Positions 21,501 through 36,500 are shown, numbered from the stretch's first letter. The stretch is DNA of 64,000 nucleotides from Platycnemis pennipes (GCA_933228895.1 OW121851.1:132789624-132853623); one strand, 5' to 3'. The notes: a model not told the origin generated them from the letters alone. Made by a program: numbers and translations.

Positions 21501-24500
21501 TGTTTTCCTAGTTAAACGTTGGTTTTGACCTCTTTTCTCTTTTCACTAAGCGACGCCTAATAACATAAATCATATTTCTATGTTTTCTTTCTGGCATATC
21601 TGTCTGCATGCTCTTTTAATTTCCTTTTCGGTTTTCCCGGTTGAAAATTTCCTTTACTAATCTCTCTACTTTCTCTTTAATCGAGGAAGGAAATGTAGGT
21701 CCTAATTACTCATTATATTAGCCATTTTTAGTTAAAATGTTCTCTTGACATGATGGATGCTAAAACGATCTTGCACTCGTAAATGGAGTATGGCCTATTA
21801 TACTTGTACCAGCTGAGCTCTTTCTCTTTCAGCTGCCCGTATGTGGAAGCAGTGTTAATGGAGGTCCTACGTAGAATTAATGTTGCTCCTGTGGCCATCC
21901 CTCGTAGAGCTGTCTGTGATGTCTTCATCAACGGGTACATTATACCTAAGGTACGTAAGTACGGTTAATGCATAGTTACCTCGTAGTGACCAATAATTTC
22001 TTTTGACAATAAATAACTGTTCACTTTATTCGTATTACATTGGTACTTAGTTGCGTTTATTTCTACTGAGCAAAGCTAAGGCAATGCTAAATTCAAATCC
22101 CATCGTCTTTAGTTTGCTTGAGAGTGACTGTTTTCAATTTTAAGTTTTCGGCGAATTTACGATTTCATCCGGTAGGTATGTGTCGCTCCCGTGAGGAGAA
22201 CTGACTGTCAACCGTCATTAGTAGGCTCCCATCTCTCGAGGTTGCTAATCTGAAGGCCTTCCCTCGAGTTAGAAGCTCGTAAATGATCCGACCAACCTTA
22301 CGGGAGAACCAACCGCGGAAGTTGACCATTTGCAGTTAAATATGCAATTTGAAAGTTTGTAACTTTAACCCAAACATTCATTTATATCGTGCAGTGGGCG
22401 AAAAGACGATCAAACCACGGGAGTGACACTAAGCTCTCATCCCTCTCCATTTACTGCCAATGAATTCACTGTAATGCAGACCTGTTTGATTTTGAGACGC
22501 AATCGCCGTTTACCTTTTTCCAGAACACGACGATTTTGGTTGACCTGAGATCAGTGCACATGGACAGGGAGCACTGGGGGGATCCTGAGACTTTCCGCCC
22601 GGAGAGATTCATCGACGAAGGCGGTCGCTTGAAGAAAGATGCGGCGAACCTCCTCCCGTTCGGAAGTGGTAAGGAGAATGACACATTCCTCAGTCATCGA
22701 TTTCACACGATGTCCCTCTCCCGCCCCTCAGGCTTCCATCATTCTAGCAACACGACCCGTTCTCTTCCCTCTACCACGCCTACCCAACATTCTTCCTTTT
22801 ATGTCAACTCTAAGGGCCGCATTCAGAACCTCAACTAAAGTCACGCTTCCACTGCTCACTTCCTAAAATTCCTGCAACGAGTGGAGTACAGGTTCTATCT
22901 GCCAAGGTAGTATTACTTCTCTGCGTACGCTGAGAAGTGAGTTAAGTTTCTGAATATGGCCCAGAATCTCAACTACGGTCTTACTTCTACCCCCATGTCT
23001 TAAAATATTTATTGCGAGTACGAAAGGGTATTCAGATTCTCCTCGATATGGATCTAGCGCTATACGGTGTGGTAATACCAACTCATCAGGGTGAATCTGC
23101 ACACGAATTTGACTTGAAGTGGAGATTTTAGGGTGTAAGCAGTAGAAATGAGACTGTAGTCGAGGTTCTGAATATGGCTCTAGGACTTCATCAAATGATG
23201 GACCAACGCGGGGGAAATCCCGGAAGACCAGCATTTTCAAACAAGGATTTTTAGGACTTCGTCATTCGTCCTCCTTTCGATCAACCTTAATTCGTCCACC
23301 CTTCTCCATACCCAATTCTCAATAAATGTTTCCATGCCAAGCCCCATTAGACTTTTCACCAGTCTTTTCTTTACGCCCCTACTCAACGACCCTGCCACTA
23401 GTTCTCTTGCACGAGTAAAAGTCTATTTTACCGACGCAATTCTCCTTACTTTAATGCAACTATACCCATCTTACCCCAGTATACTTCCTCATCATCGGTC
23501 AACAATCCTAAGATTGGTTTGACGCAGCCCTCCACTCGATTCTTCTATCGGTCAACCTCTTCATATTGATGTAATTCTTCTCTTTACGGCACAGCTACTC
23601 TTCTTCATTATCGTCCTAACCCTATGTACGTTTTGAGCTAGTTACACTTCTTTTTTCTCAATAAACAAAGTCTCGCGTAATTTGCAAAATATACCAGTCT
23701 ACTTCAGTTTAGCTGCCGACGTCGAAGTTCGTGCACATTATCCTCTTCCTAATGCCATCCAGCTTATTCCGCAAATGGAGCTCAAACGCCAACTAAGTAT
23801 AATGTCTCAATGCGCTATCAGGGACATGTCCAAGTTATAGAGACTCTTGGAGCTCGACAGTGGTGGTTCCTTGATGGGCGGAATGGAAATGATAGGAAAA
23901 TGGACGGGAAATTATAGTCGCGTAAGCGGGACATGTGGCGAGAAAAAGGGGAAGCGAAAGAAAGGAAACTCTCGGATAAGTAGGAAGGGAGGGGAAAAGA
24001 CGAAGTATTTCTTTTTTTTACTTGACTATTGTACTTTCTCGGGTAGCCCCCACCCGGAGATCCGAATGGGGGACTATTTCACCTTCGAAATATTTTACTC
24101 GAGAGGGTTCCATCACGTCTTGATGAAAAGAAAAGAGTAGCTACGACTCCTCGAGATACTAATGTGGTGGTTTCCCCTTGCCATCCACATCGCAGTACTA
24201 CAGCCGTTAAAATAAAAGTTACGCCACGCCTTTAGTGAAATGAGTGTCGCTGTACCGACCACTGTGGTCTCCGCCTTCACTCACATGAAGAAGAGCTGCT
24301 GCCCTCTCCTCCGGGTGATAGGAAGCATAATTGTTGGCGGACTCTCATCGCCAAATCGCGGCATCTTCGCAGGTTTCTATATCATTTCAAGGCCTACTTT
24401 ATCCGGAATAGACCAATACCACCTCGGAATGCCGTCGCTTTTCTTCCACGACTGCTTATTCGACGAGTTAACTCGCTCATCTGGCAGCTAACCTCTATAT

Positions 24501-27500
24501 CTAGAGGTCGACCCACCATCCGCAACCTGGTGGACGCACTTGGTGGCATTAATCTCAGCCCCTACTTCCCTACATACTACCTAGAGAGCTGAATTGCTCC
24601 ACCTTATCAAACTTCTGACCTACTTTTAAATTTAACCAGGCCCTTTTTTTCTCGATATCATCATTGCTTTCGTTTTCTTGTGGCTTATCTTCATTTCATA
24701 TCTTTTGCACTGCCTTTGTAGCTCATCTAACATTCTTTAATATCCTAGTGAGCCCTTGGCGGACTGGCTTATTAGCGCTTGGTCATCCAAGAGCCGTCGA
24801 GTTTATGAATTTCTCCCAATATTTTCTCCAGACTGAAGTTCTTCCTACGCCGCTCTCACCATTTCCACTAAGTGTATTTTAAAAATATAGGGTGATTACG
24901 GAAAACCTATCTCAAGTAGTAATTGAAATCGAATGGCTTGCACTTATTATGAATTGAAATTATTCAAATATTGAACGAACAATGAAACATGTAGTTATTG
25001 TTCTTAGAGATCCAGATGTTAGAAGGGCCGAAAATTCTTCCAGTTCGGCTGGAAAGTACTAAAAAAAAAGTCTGCTGACAACTCTTAAAAAGAAGAAGGG
25101 ACAACTTAATCGGCTATATCTTGAGACACGATGGCCTGATGAAGACTATCGTCGAGGGAAAAGTGAACGGAAAGATTGGAAAATGCAGGTCTCGTATGAG
25201 ATACACGGAACAGATTGTGAAGGATGTAAAAGAGAAGAATTACGTCACAATGAAAAGGTTGGCCGATCGAAGAATCGACTGGAAATCTACGTCAAACCAA
25301 TCCTAGGATTGTTGACCGATGATGATGATATTATGATGAGAGTGTAACTACTGTCTCCGTTGGCTGGTAATAATTTCAGTATTATGATCCCATTGGTCGA
25401 CGATTCTCATTTGTCAAAGTGATGAGCCAAGTGAGTAATAATTTGCTGTAAATAAATCGATTGCTATGAAGTCTATTCGGGTTTTCCACCTGACCCAGAG
25501 GAAAACCCGAATGAACATACAACCGTATGTACAATCTACCTCTTGTAGCCATGAGCGTCGGCCACATTGATTTAACTTCCACGTTGACTTATGTTCAACG
25601 TTAGTCAGAAGCGTCAGAAGATAAGCCGTATTAAAATATTTTATTTTTCCTTTTTCCTCGAGAATTTATGCAGGACGATTTTCCTTCATCCTGTCTAAAT
25701 TCTCGAAAGCTTAAGCCACCACGTGCGTTCACCGGGTTGCGGATGCTGGTCGACCTCCATATTTAGAGGTTAGCTGCGATATTATCGAGTTTACTCGTCG
25801 AATTGGCAGTCGTGAACAAAATGCGACGGTCCTACGAGATGGTATTGGTCTATCCCATGTGGGCAGCCAGGAATATCTTTTGCGAGGGGATTCACCTGGA
25901 TTGGATGGTAGGCAAAAGCGGTCTACCTCTATCTAGAGTTAATATGTGCCTTGCACATATATTTTGGTTTCAGCGGACATTTTATCGCATAAATGTTATT
26001 AATCTACTGGTATCTTAAATATTGATCTTTTGACGTTTCAAAATTAAATATTATTTTTAAGTGGTATTTAACTTTAAAATTTAAGAGAATTCAAAGTATA
26101 TTTCTTTAAAAAAGAGAGTTTTATAGTGCATGAATATTTATAATAATCGTTACAAACTTGCTCCAAACATACCTCGGGAGAATACAATTTTATCACACTG
26201 AGAAAACTTATATAATGCCTGTACATCATGCCCAAAGACCAGGTGGTATTTGAATATTCAGGTTGTATATAAGCAAAAAAAGATAAGTTACTGAAACGGA
26301 AATAAAGTCTGTTTATTTACAGTTAAAAAGAAATGTTAAGTCTACGTGATTTTTTAGCAAGTCCATCAAATTTTTTTTAGTTCCTCTGGGGGAGTTTCAA
26401 CTCACATAACCTCCCTTCGCTGCGCTCCTGGTATATCCTATCCATGGGTAAGGTAGGACGCTCAAATGATTCGGGCACCTGCGACTTGTCGAAGGGAGGC
26501 CACCAACAATCATGCATCCCATCACCCGAAGGCGAGAGAAGAAAAGGGGAAACCACCACATTTTTATCCAGAGGAGTCACAGCTACTCCACTCTTTTCCT
26601 TCAGCAAGAGGCGATGGAACCTTTTCGAGTGAAATATTCCAGAGGTAAAATAGTCCTTCTAATGGATCTTCCGGCGGGAACTACTCGAGAGAGTACATCA
26701 ATGAAGTGTGGTAAACATATTAGGGTACGAAAATGGGAGGGGCGATTACATCAAAACACGCAATACAAAGTAAGTTACAACAGAATGTTTGAAAAGTATA
26801 ATACTATCCAAATGTTGATAAATAGCTATTCGATAGTCACGTCAAGAATAAGTGCTGTCGGAAGTTAAAACTGCCCCTTGGGCATTCAATGCACGTGAAC
26901 TAAAAAATAGCTATGGAATATCAACTACTATAGTTGCGCAGTTCACAGAGAAGTGAAAATTGAACTATGTATCATTGGCACATCATCATCAACATAGGTC
27001 AACAATCCTAGGATTGGTTTAACGCAGCCCTCCACTCGAATCTTCTATCGGCCAACCTCTTCATATTGACGTCGCTCCTCTCTTTTATATCCTTCACAAC
27101 TTGCTCCATATACCTCATACGAGGCCTGCCTTTTCCATTCTTCCCGTTCACTTTTCCCTCGACGATTGTCTTCATCAGGCCATCGTGTCTCAAGATATGG
27201 CCCAATAAGTTGTCCCGTCTTCTTTTTAATGTTTTCAGTAGACATCTCTTCTCTCCCACTCTTGTTAACACTTCTTCGTTTGTCACTCGATCGACCCATT
27301 TTATCTTCATCATTCTCCGGTAGCACCATACATCGGCACATACATATTTAAAATATATGCATCGGGAAATTGGTATATTTTAAACTTACCGCTTTATTGG
27401 TGAACTATGTCTCCCACGCCTTGTTCGCAATAAGTCGTAATGTCAGAACCTACAACCGAATCGTCTTCTATGCGGGGTCCAAGCATTTTTTGCTCACAGG

Positions 27501-30500
27501 GTGATGTTAGTTTGGGAGCGTGTCGAGGAGCCTTCCTCGAGGCGATGAATCTCTTAAAAGGGACCGAAATTTCTGGTCGCGGTCCATCGAATGCCCGGAC
27601 GAATTAGCTTGGGTCTGCTCTCCATCTGCATACAAATAGATCGACCGTTTTAAATCTCTCGTCTCACGGAGGTTAGGTTTAATTATGAGTCATAAATCCG
27701 AAATATGGCCGCCTCTGGGATGCGGAGATTGCGAGGCAGGTCACCGATCTCTGATGTTCCTACCTGGCGTAATTTTGTCGACCGGGAGTGATTCCTCGTG
27801 TTGGCTCGTCGAGATAGCGGCCCCGAACCTGATTCATTCACATCGACGCAATGTAGAACTTCCTGGAGGTTAAGCTCATTTCTAAACTGCTAACTAAGAA
27901 TACGTTCAGCGAAATCTTAGTCGTCTTTGGTGCCTCGCTGAAGTCTCCGGAAGAACACAATGTCTCTCTGATGGATTTCGAGCTTGGAGCTTCAAGCATT
28001 TGCCGGATTTACTTATTTTGTAACATTTCTTTATCTAAATCTTGTTGCAATCATACATTATGAGCACGATTATGAGCCATTGAGGCAGTGTTCAAGAATC
28101 TACCTGGCATTAATGAATAATTTTAAAAGATTGAAAGGGCATTGAAATATTTTATGAGAAGAGTTTGTTTCAGTGTCAGATTCGTATTTATCCACGCATT
28201 CACATGCTAGTAATACTTTGGGTCGTGTGATTAGAAATATTCTCCGATGTCATCGCACGTATTCAATATATCCTTTTCAAGAAAATTCTAGGGTTCTGGA
28301 AAATAATTCTAATAGCATATTATTTATCAGCTGATTCGAAATATGTGAATATTTTCACCTTTAAGTTGCGTCATCCTGCCAATTTACGTACCATTGGGAT
28401 TTCTGAAGAGCTGTCAATGAGTGTTACGAAGAGAAAGAGTGGCAGTTTATTTTAGGATATAGTGAACGTGAGTACTGCGTTATTGTTCCGATATTGGTTC
28501 GTTTTCCTTCGCGGAATGAACATTATTCCCTGCTTAACTTTACAAATCTTGGTGGTTCTCTTGGTTCTGGTGATTTTAATAGCCCGATGTTATTTGATGA
28601 TATTTTGTAGCAAAATCTTTGAATACCTTCAGCAACAATATAGTGTATCTTAAAAGTTGGCACATATGCTTCGTTTCCTATGCGCTGTCTGTAGAGAATC
28701 TGCGAGAACGCCGATCATTTTGTGAAAATAGCGGAAAAGGAATGGATCCCGTTCGGGAGGGATCTCTTGCTATGGCGAGCGAAATTTATAGGCGTTGGCA
28801 AGATTATTGACCCGCAGGAAGGTGGTTCGAGAGAGGAGGTGAGGGGGATTGGACTTTTAAGTTATTCACTGGCCGGCCGGGACCCCCCGCTGTATTGAAT
28901 CACTGAATCTCTGAGTCGCGATTACGCCTCATCGGGCTCGAAATTCGAGTGAAAAAGAGGCGCGTAGTCCAACCACATTGACTTCCTCACGCATTCAATA
29001 AAATGAGTCGATTTCAAGACACCACGTTCTCCTGTCGCAAAGTATTATTTCCTTACGTAGGCATGTACTGCATACTTTCTCGACATGTAGTTTAATGCAG
29101 CTAGCTCGTTCTACACGCGTCCGAATCTCCTGAATTAGATAAATATATGCTTTCATCGAAGAAAGGAAGATATTCTGTGGAGTTTTCAAACACGTCTTGC
29201 ATTATTTATCGGTCGCCGAGTTCAGACGTCTGTTGATGTAGTCAGTGAGAGTGAGTATTAGAGAATATTATGGTTAGATGAAGAGATAGGAAAGAAACTT
29301 CCCAATTGCCGTTGCTGACCCGGGCAGCAATTGAATAGTGACGAATAGCAAAAAAGCCTTTGCCGTATAAAATTAACAAATCCATCCCTATAAATAATTG
29401 TTGCAAAAACAATTTTCATATAAAATTAACAAATCCATCCCTAGTAATAATTTCCAAGTGTGTTTTTATAACCCTATGACTCTCGACAAATTATTGTTCA
29501 ACTCGAAAGACAGATATCCTAACTGTTATAGAAGTGGAGTGTACATGTTAAATTATAATACCCCTGGCTGCAATTGTTTTTATGTAGGACAAACTGGTCG
29601 AAAATTAAGCATACGTAATTCCGAACATTTTAATTCTTTCGTAAATGGTGATAACAAGTCTGTGTTTGCTACACATTTCATTGAAAATGATCACTCCTCA
29701 GATTTTACACCTAAGATTTTACATGTTTGCGAGAAGGGGAGGAAACTTTATTTTATGCAGAATTTTGAAATTGTTTTATATTTTAATGCATATAAGAATG
29801 ATGTTTTAAATGACCTATTCCCTTCCAACCTCTCCCCATTCTGTTCCCCCACCCCCATAGTCAAATGAGCTGTTCTTGACCCCTCGCCACCACTCGTTTG
29901 CTCACCTTCCTTTCATGACCGCCTCATTCTCCCTCCCCCTCCTCTTTTCACTGGTGTGAGACTGTGTGTATAAATATGCCACCTAGCCCGTCTTTTACTT
30001 GTTAAAACCCTGATGGTGACCTGAGAAGGTTGAAACCGGTCGGTTAATAAAATTTTCGTGGAATATAACCAAGTTTATTGTATTTTTCGAGCAATAAAGC
30101 GTTGTTAAAGAAAATGGGCAGAAAATGGGCAACGAATTATAACTCGTAGAAGCCAAGATTGGAGCTATAGGACGAAAAAACTTATGATTAGTTGTTTATA
30201 CATATGTATAGTTAGTTCATATCATTATAATTTAGCGTAGGGAATAGAATGGTATAAAGGAAAGGTGGTTCAATCTTAAAATTGGGTCAATGGCACTAAA
30301 AAACGGTAGGATGGGTGGTACAAGAAATATTAAGAACCTCTAGCGGCTAAAGACATGTTCTAAAATTGGGAGAGCCGGTAAATTGGATGATTGTAAGTAA
30401 TGATTCAGGAAGAAGAACGTGCAAAGAACGACTATTATCTTAGGCGAGGCGACAAAGTAATTCGCCGAAGGATGCGTGACAGAGTACATTGCGAAAATTA

Positions 30501-33500
30501 GAAAGTTTGTAATAGATGCAGTTATGAGAGGTCAAAGTGAAAATATTAATTGTTAGCAAAGAGGGGTAACGATATCGTATGATCAGGCTATGTGAAGAAA
30601 ATATTTACTTGGAACCAAAGAGACTGAGGAAGATTTATGGTGGCAAACTGCTCAAATATGTATTTTATTAAGATAACAGGAGAGTGCGCTAAGATGTTGA
30701 GAGAAGGAATTATAATTTTATAATAATTGCTTGGATCCAAGATGATTTTTCCGAGGTTGAGAAAGCTTTTAATGAAAAAGAAAGCGATGCACGCAAGGAG
30801 AACATGGCAAATGCCGTCAGAATTTCTGAGGAATATAAGAAAAAAATAACAAATTTTATGCTCACCTAAGGGATTTTATGAAGAGGTATTTTGGCCGTAA
30901 TAATTTGTCTGAGCATTGTTCCAAATTGGAAACATAAGACCATTTATTTCGCTTGAAGTAAAATAAACAGATAGTTTCAGGGAAGAGCAACCGGGTTCCA
31001 TGGTGATGACCGGTTTATTTCATAAAGGCCAGGACAACTGTCTATACCATCGCGTTAAAAAATTGTGAAAAGGAATGTAGAATATAGCTTTTTGTTTTGT
31101 AGAATTGTAGTGTATTGTATATTACAGCTGAGAAATGTCTTAACTCCAGTAAATCTTTCCAACTGCCCCCTTCTAACTGCCCAGCTTACTCCATAAATGT
31201 CAAAGTGAAAATAAACTAGGCCCCGGTGACGGCGAGGTGAATCCCTCGCTTGTCGATCCTAGGTTCGCGGGTTCGAATCCAACCCGTGGAGGATTTTCAT
31301 TTCTTGAACTTATGCGGTGTGAAATTGTCAATGTTAGAAGAACCCGATCTAAAAAAAACCATCTGTGTTGATATCGGGTTAATGACAAATAAATAAACAA
31401 AAGAAAATAGGAGAATGATGGAGATAAAATGGATCGACCGAGTGACAAACGAAGAAGTCCTAAGAAGAGTGGGAGAAGTCTGCCGTCTGCTCTAAAAAGA
31501 AGACGGGACAACTTAATCGGCCATTCCTCAAGACACGATGGCCTGATGGAGACTATCGTCAAGGGAAAAGTGAGCGGCAAATTACGGCCTCGTATTAGAT
31601 AGATTGAACAAATGTTGAAGGATGTAAAAGAGTAGAATCACGTGAATATGATGAGGTTGGCCGATAGAAGAATCGAGTGGAGGGCTGCGTTAAACCAATC
31701 TTAGGATTGTTGACTCATGATGATGATGACGATCCCATAGGTAAAAATTAAATACCTTGCTAGATAATCATCATTTCGTTGCATGTGCTAGGTGCGCATC
31801 TAGAGAACGTTGTTTATCCTAACAGCGTAGCGCATCGTTGCAGTTGCATGTTGCATTTCTATCACTCGTCCTCGTGATTGCTTCCTGGGTACCATGTATA
31901 CGTAGATAAAGGCGTATGAATTTGTCTACTGATAAATATTCATGCATACAATCAATCATGAATACACGCTCTGAGGTGAATACAAATATGCCAAGGATAG
32001 TATAAGGGAAATGGATAGGTGACACATAAAAGGACAAACACAAAGAAGGTGGAGAAGATGGAATAGAGCCAGATCAGAACAGAAAACAGTTTGACTCAGC
32101 CGGGAATTGATCCACGGGCGTCCATATTATGAATGTACTGAGGAAAGGAGGATTGTGTGTGACGGATGGACGATAATCGAACTTGCATTTGGCCCAGAGA
32201 GCGTCATTGAGGTAGGTTAATACAGAATGTGTGTCGGCAGCAACGGAATGCAATTGAATCCGCCAGACGGATTTGCGGACGGCCGACGGCTATTTGGCTA
32301 GTTGCCGGTGGAATGCAATTATCGCCGGACGGATCACGAGGTGCTAAATGACCTAGATGTCGACACATCCATATCATTGGCGCTTGCAAATAGTATGCGC
32401 AACGGATCGTAAATTCAATGCTCAGAGTTTTAATGGTGAAGATAAATCAAAAGAAAGCGAAGTGGCGACATGCTCCAAGGAAAATTAAACTGTAATAAAC
32501 GTTAAAATTTAAATTAAAAGGGCAGGATAAAGTTGACGGGCCTTAGGACAGTTATGTTAGGACAGTTCCTTATTTTTTTATTGTCCTGATCAAAAGTTGA
32601 TAACATCTGGAGTGCACATTTTAAGACGTTGGATTTTAAAATGACGTTAGATATTTTTCCTCGTTAATTAAAAAGAGAAAAAAGTAAAAGGCGTGGAAAC
32701 GCAACGGCAAACTATTGCATGCCTGTTAATTATACGTGTGACGTGACAATTTTACTGCTACCTCCCAGATAGCATAGATGCAATCGTATCCTTTTCATAT
32801 TTGGACAGTATCCATTGACTAAAAAAGAATCGCGTATACCTTGAGTCATTTCGTCAGTGTGTACCATCAATCGGCCGACTGCGTACGAGCAAAATATCGA
32901 CCAAGGAAATGTCGTCTACGATATACCTGCCGAGAAACGTATTAAGTGTGATTTATGGTTTAATTCCTGCTCGCATCGAAGAAAAACCATAATTGCTGAA
33001 GCAAGCACCTGAATATTTACCGAATTTAGGAATCTTTTGTCCTGTCAGTGCTACTTACCAATATAGCTTTACACAAATCAGTTACAATTTCTTTCCATCA
33101 AGCATGTTAAATGCGACCTGGTTCTATTCCACAATTGTAAAAGTGTGGAGTATAATAAAGATCCTCATTCAAAATGCATAAAGCTATGGTATTCCACACC
33201 GTGACGCGTGTGACATTCTCAAATATTTTTTCCATGATGAGACCGAAAGGGAATTACCAACTCCATGATACGTATAATCAACTATCGGCAACGTAAGTTT
33301 GTGATGCTCACTAATTGCGATGATAAAATTTGCGTAGTAATTTTCTAATTCTCTTCGATATCGCTTTCTTAAGTCTAATGTTTTGGAATCTTCACGACCT
33401 CTTACAATGATATTGAAACCGGTTAGGCCAGAAACAAGAAAAAAGGAATTATTGTGTTCTTGGGCGAGTTTAATTAAGGAAGTTTCCCGTTTCCTGCCAC

Positions 33501-36500
33501 AATAGTGTATTGAACGTGACACCATCACTTAATAGGCCGCCCCACTGGTGTCACACGCCCTCTCACAGACGCCCGCCTCACTGAGGAACAGAAGCTGCGA
33601 GTAATGTTATCGGGCATCAACAAAGGGAAAACGGTCCCGTGCATCAAAGACCTGCCTGTTAAGTCAGCAACAGCACAGCGACATTTCTCGGCTTTTTCAA
33701 GTGGTCTTAAAATTAACGTTTAATTCTCCAGTAAACTGGGATTTCTCAATCCAAATTTTTTGCGTAAATTAAATGCATTTATGGCAGGGCACGATACGCA
33801 GTTAATGAATTTCTAATTTCTTTGATGAAGGAAACTGTCCTATTGGACTGGCTTAGTGTAACTGCTGTATCATTTTTTCCTGGTTCGGTTACTCTTTTTA
33901 CTGATACCGAGAAGAGTACCTACTTAATGCCATCGAATGCCCATTGAATGAGCTAGAGAGCAGCTATATCTAATATGGCATCCAAGTCATCCAACGCGAC
34001 CGAGATGTCCTCCTTAGTCTTTGCGGTTTCAGACTCGTTTTCCTATGGCAGGCAAGGTTTCGTGACGGAACCTTGAGAAATCCATCTTCCCGTTTCTTCA
34101 CCCGACCGGTGTTGAGTTTTCCTCCGCTCGGCGAATTCGTCGCTTTTTCGCACCGCGGCGGTCCTGAGACCTGCGTCACCGCGGATTCGGTTCGTTTACC
34201 TGGGCGAGGATCGGGGTGAAGGTTTTTCGGGTCTGAATCTTCAATCTTCCATGGCCGAATTTTCATCGGTCGACTCGCCATTTGAAAGCCGACCTAACCC
34301 TAGAAAGCCTTACGTCTGCGTTACATTACGCCAAGGTCAAGGCTAGAGGAGAGCAGAATTTCTCGGACGGTAGCTTTTCGCTACAAATCGCAACCATTTG
34401 TAATGGGTCGGCTTTCAAATGGGGGTTTACTCGGAACCGAAATCGCAATTTTGTGCACGAACTGTTAAATGGAAACGAGAAAAGAATTTAAGTGAAAAAA
34501 TTAATCTTCTAACCACAACCATTCACTCGTGAATCAAAAATTAAAATAAGCAAAAGGTGACGCCCACCGAAAAAACTGCTTTGATAACATTGACGTCACT
34601 TTCCTCCCGTCCCTGACTGCTTTTCATGGAAGGGAAGGGAGTGGAGGGGGGTTCTCGGAAGGTCTGCTCGCACAGATCCTGTCGCAATCGCTCCCATTGG
34701 GAGAGCCAGCTGTGTCCCCCCTTTTGCGATAAGGCGAAGTAGCTTCGCGGGCTCAGTTGTGGTTGGACGAAGTCGATACACGTCAGAGGTTGCACCACAC
34801 CCACTTTTCCGAAAGGTTTAAAAACACGTTTTTCGCCGCTTATAACTCGAGAAATAATTGACGGAAAAATACGCGTCTTTTTATTTTACAAACTCTATCA
34901 TATTCGGCAGTAAAAAAATATGGTAAACGACCCCATTCTTCGTTATCTAAGGCGTTCTAATAATCTTTCTATTTTCGTTCCAATATCGGTAAACAGGAGT
35001 ATTGACAAATTCAATGTTCGCGAACTAGTCACGAAAAAACTTAGTAGGCGTTACCCGCTGAAATTGCTCAGTAGCGGATATTCCACAGAGGAAAAAAACT
35101 ATTCGCCTTTTATTTCCACAGTTAAAGACGTCGGCGGCGTCTTGATCTCTCAAGTGGTAGAGCACAAGGCGGAAATCAGGGGGTCCGGATTCTAATCCCG
35201 GTCAAAGTGAATGATTTTTTTCTCTGTGGAATATGTGCTGTTGGGAGTATTTGACGTCTATCGCTTTGAGGTGCACTTCGTGAAGTAACTTCATTATCAA
35301 TGGCTGTGGACAACTTTGAACTCCAACGGAGAACGATAAAAATATTTATTTGGAAAATAACCTAGGTTTATAGTTTTCCCTGCAAACTACCTACTGTACA
35401 CGAATGTTCTCCGCAAGTAGGGGCTGTTTTTCCAATGAATAATATCTTCCTCAGCCGGGATTCGAACCCGGTTAGAGGTCAATACTCTAACCATTATAGC
35501 AATGAAAGTAACTATTATCTCCGCTATAAAATGTTTCTGAACATAAATTATAGGTACGTGGCAAAGTTTTAACAAACGACTGATTTAATATTTAGGGCGA
35601 CTGTCTCACTGCGGCCCCAATCTAAGAATTGTGAGTTTAGCAAATTTTTGTTAGTGATGGTGCCTTTTCTTCGCCCATTTTTCAAAACTAAATTGTATTT
35701 TTTTTAAATAATTTTAATCATAATGTATGTAATTTTTATTTTTTTATTTTAAAGACATTGTGGTGAAGAATACATAAATAAAGAAATGAACTAATTAGTG
35801 GAGTTTCTCATCCTGTTAACGTAGCCCACGTCTTGCACAGCGACCGCAAGGATGATAACGAGACTGGGTCCTCTCACTTTCGAGCTAAATTAAAGCTGCC
35901 CCATGGTCATACTTCGTGCACCACCGAAAGAATTAAGTGCACATAAAAACTCCCATCTGCGCCATCTAGCGGGTGGGGGGGGGGGGGAGGGGAAACTTGA
36001 AATTTGCGAAAACATGTGTAAGAGATTAGAATAGGCTCTATTTTGGACGTAAGCATTCACGCGCATTTGCGCAATTTTTCCTCGCAAGTCGTCGCTTTAC
36101 GTGGCGCGATTTTTCTAGCGCAAGTGTTATCGCAAAAGCCAACGCAATTGCACTGATCGTGTATAAAATGGCCTTTAGAATGATGCGAACACTTGTTAGT
36201 GTTAATCCCTTTTGTTGCAGCAGAATTATTCAAAGTGGGGATTATCCAAATTACCCCATTAAGCACGAGGCTTTCAAAAGGAGCTCGTGTTAGAATAGGG
36301 TAATTTCCTTCATCAAAGAAATTAGAAATTCATTATGATTTAATTCTTTCCAGGCGAATTATTTTGGTGAAGTCTTCTCTGGATTTCCACCGGGTTAAAT
36401 ATTTAAAAAAGGGATTGATAAATCCCAGTTTACTAGAGAATTAAATGTTAATTATAAGTTCAAACCTCAGAAATGTCGGGATATGCAGCTTTGTTGATGA

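Larger units (their letters stand above)
17014..21832 (+). other. P450 intron 5 (4.82 kb)
   Basis: It is filled with family A solo tails (17158-17380, 18015-18092), two head-to-head tRNA-derived SINEs (17560-17990), two RTE-like LINE fragments on the - strand (19081-19995, 20911-21545) and an H-family MITE (20131-20419). Between 18190 and 19080 I see only AT-rich sequence. Confidence 0.85.

Noticed and set aside
22536..22838. Exon 7 frame read on beyond 22668 as a shorter P450 ending at 22838
   Set aside because: It lacks the heme cysteine; the donor GTAAGG at 22669 and exon 8 restore the full loop.
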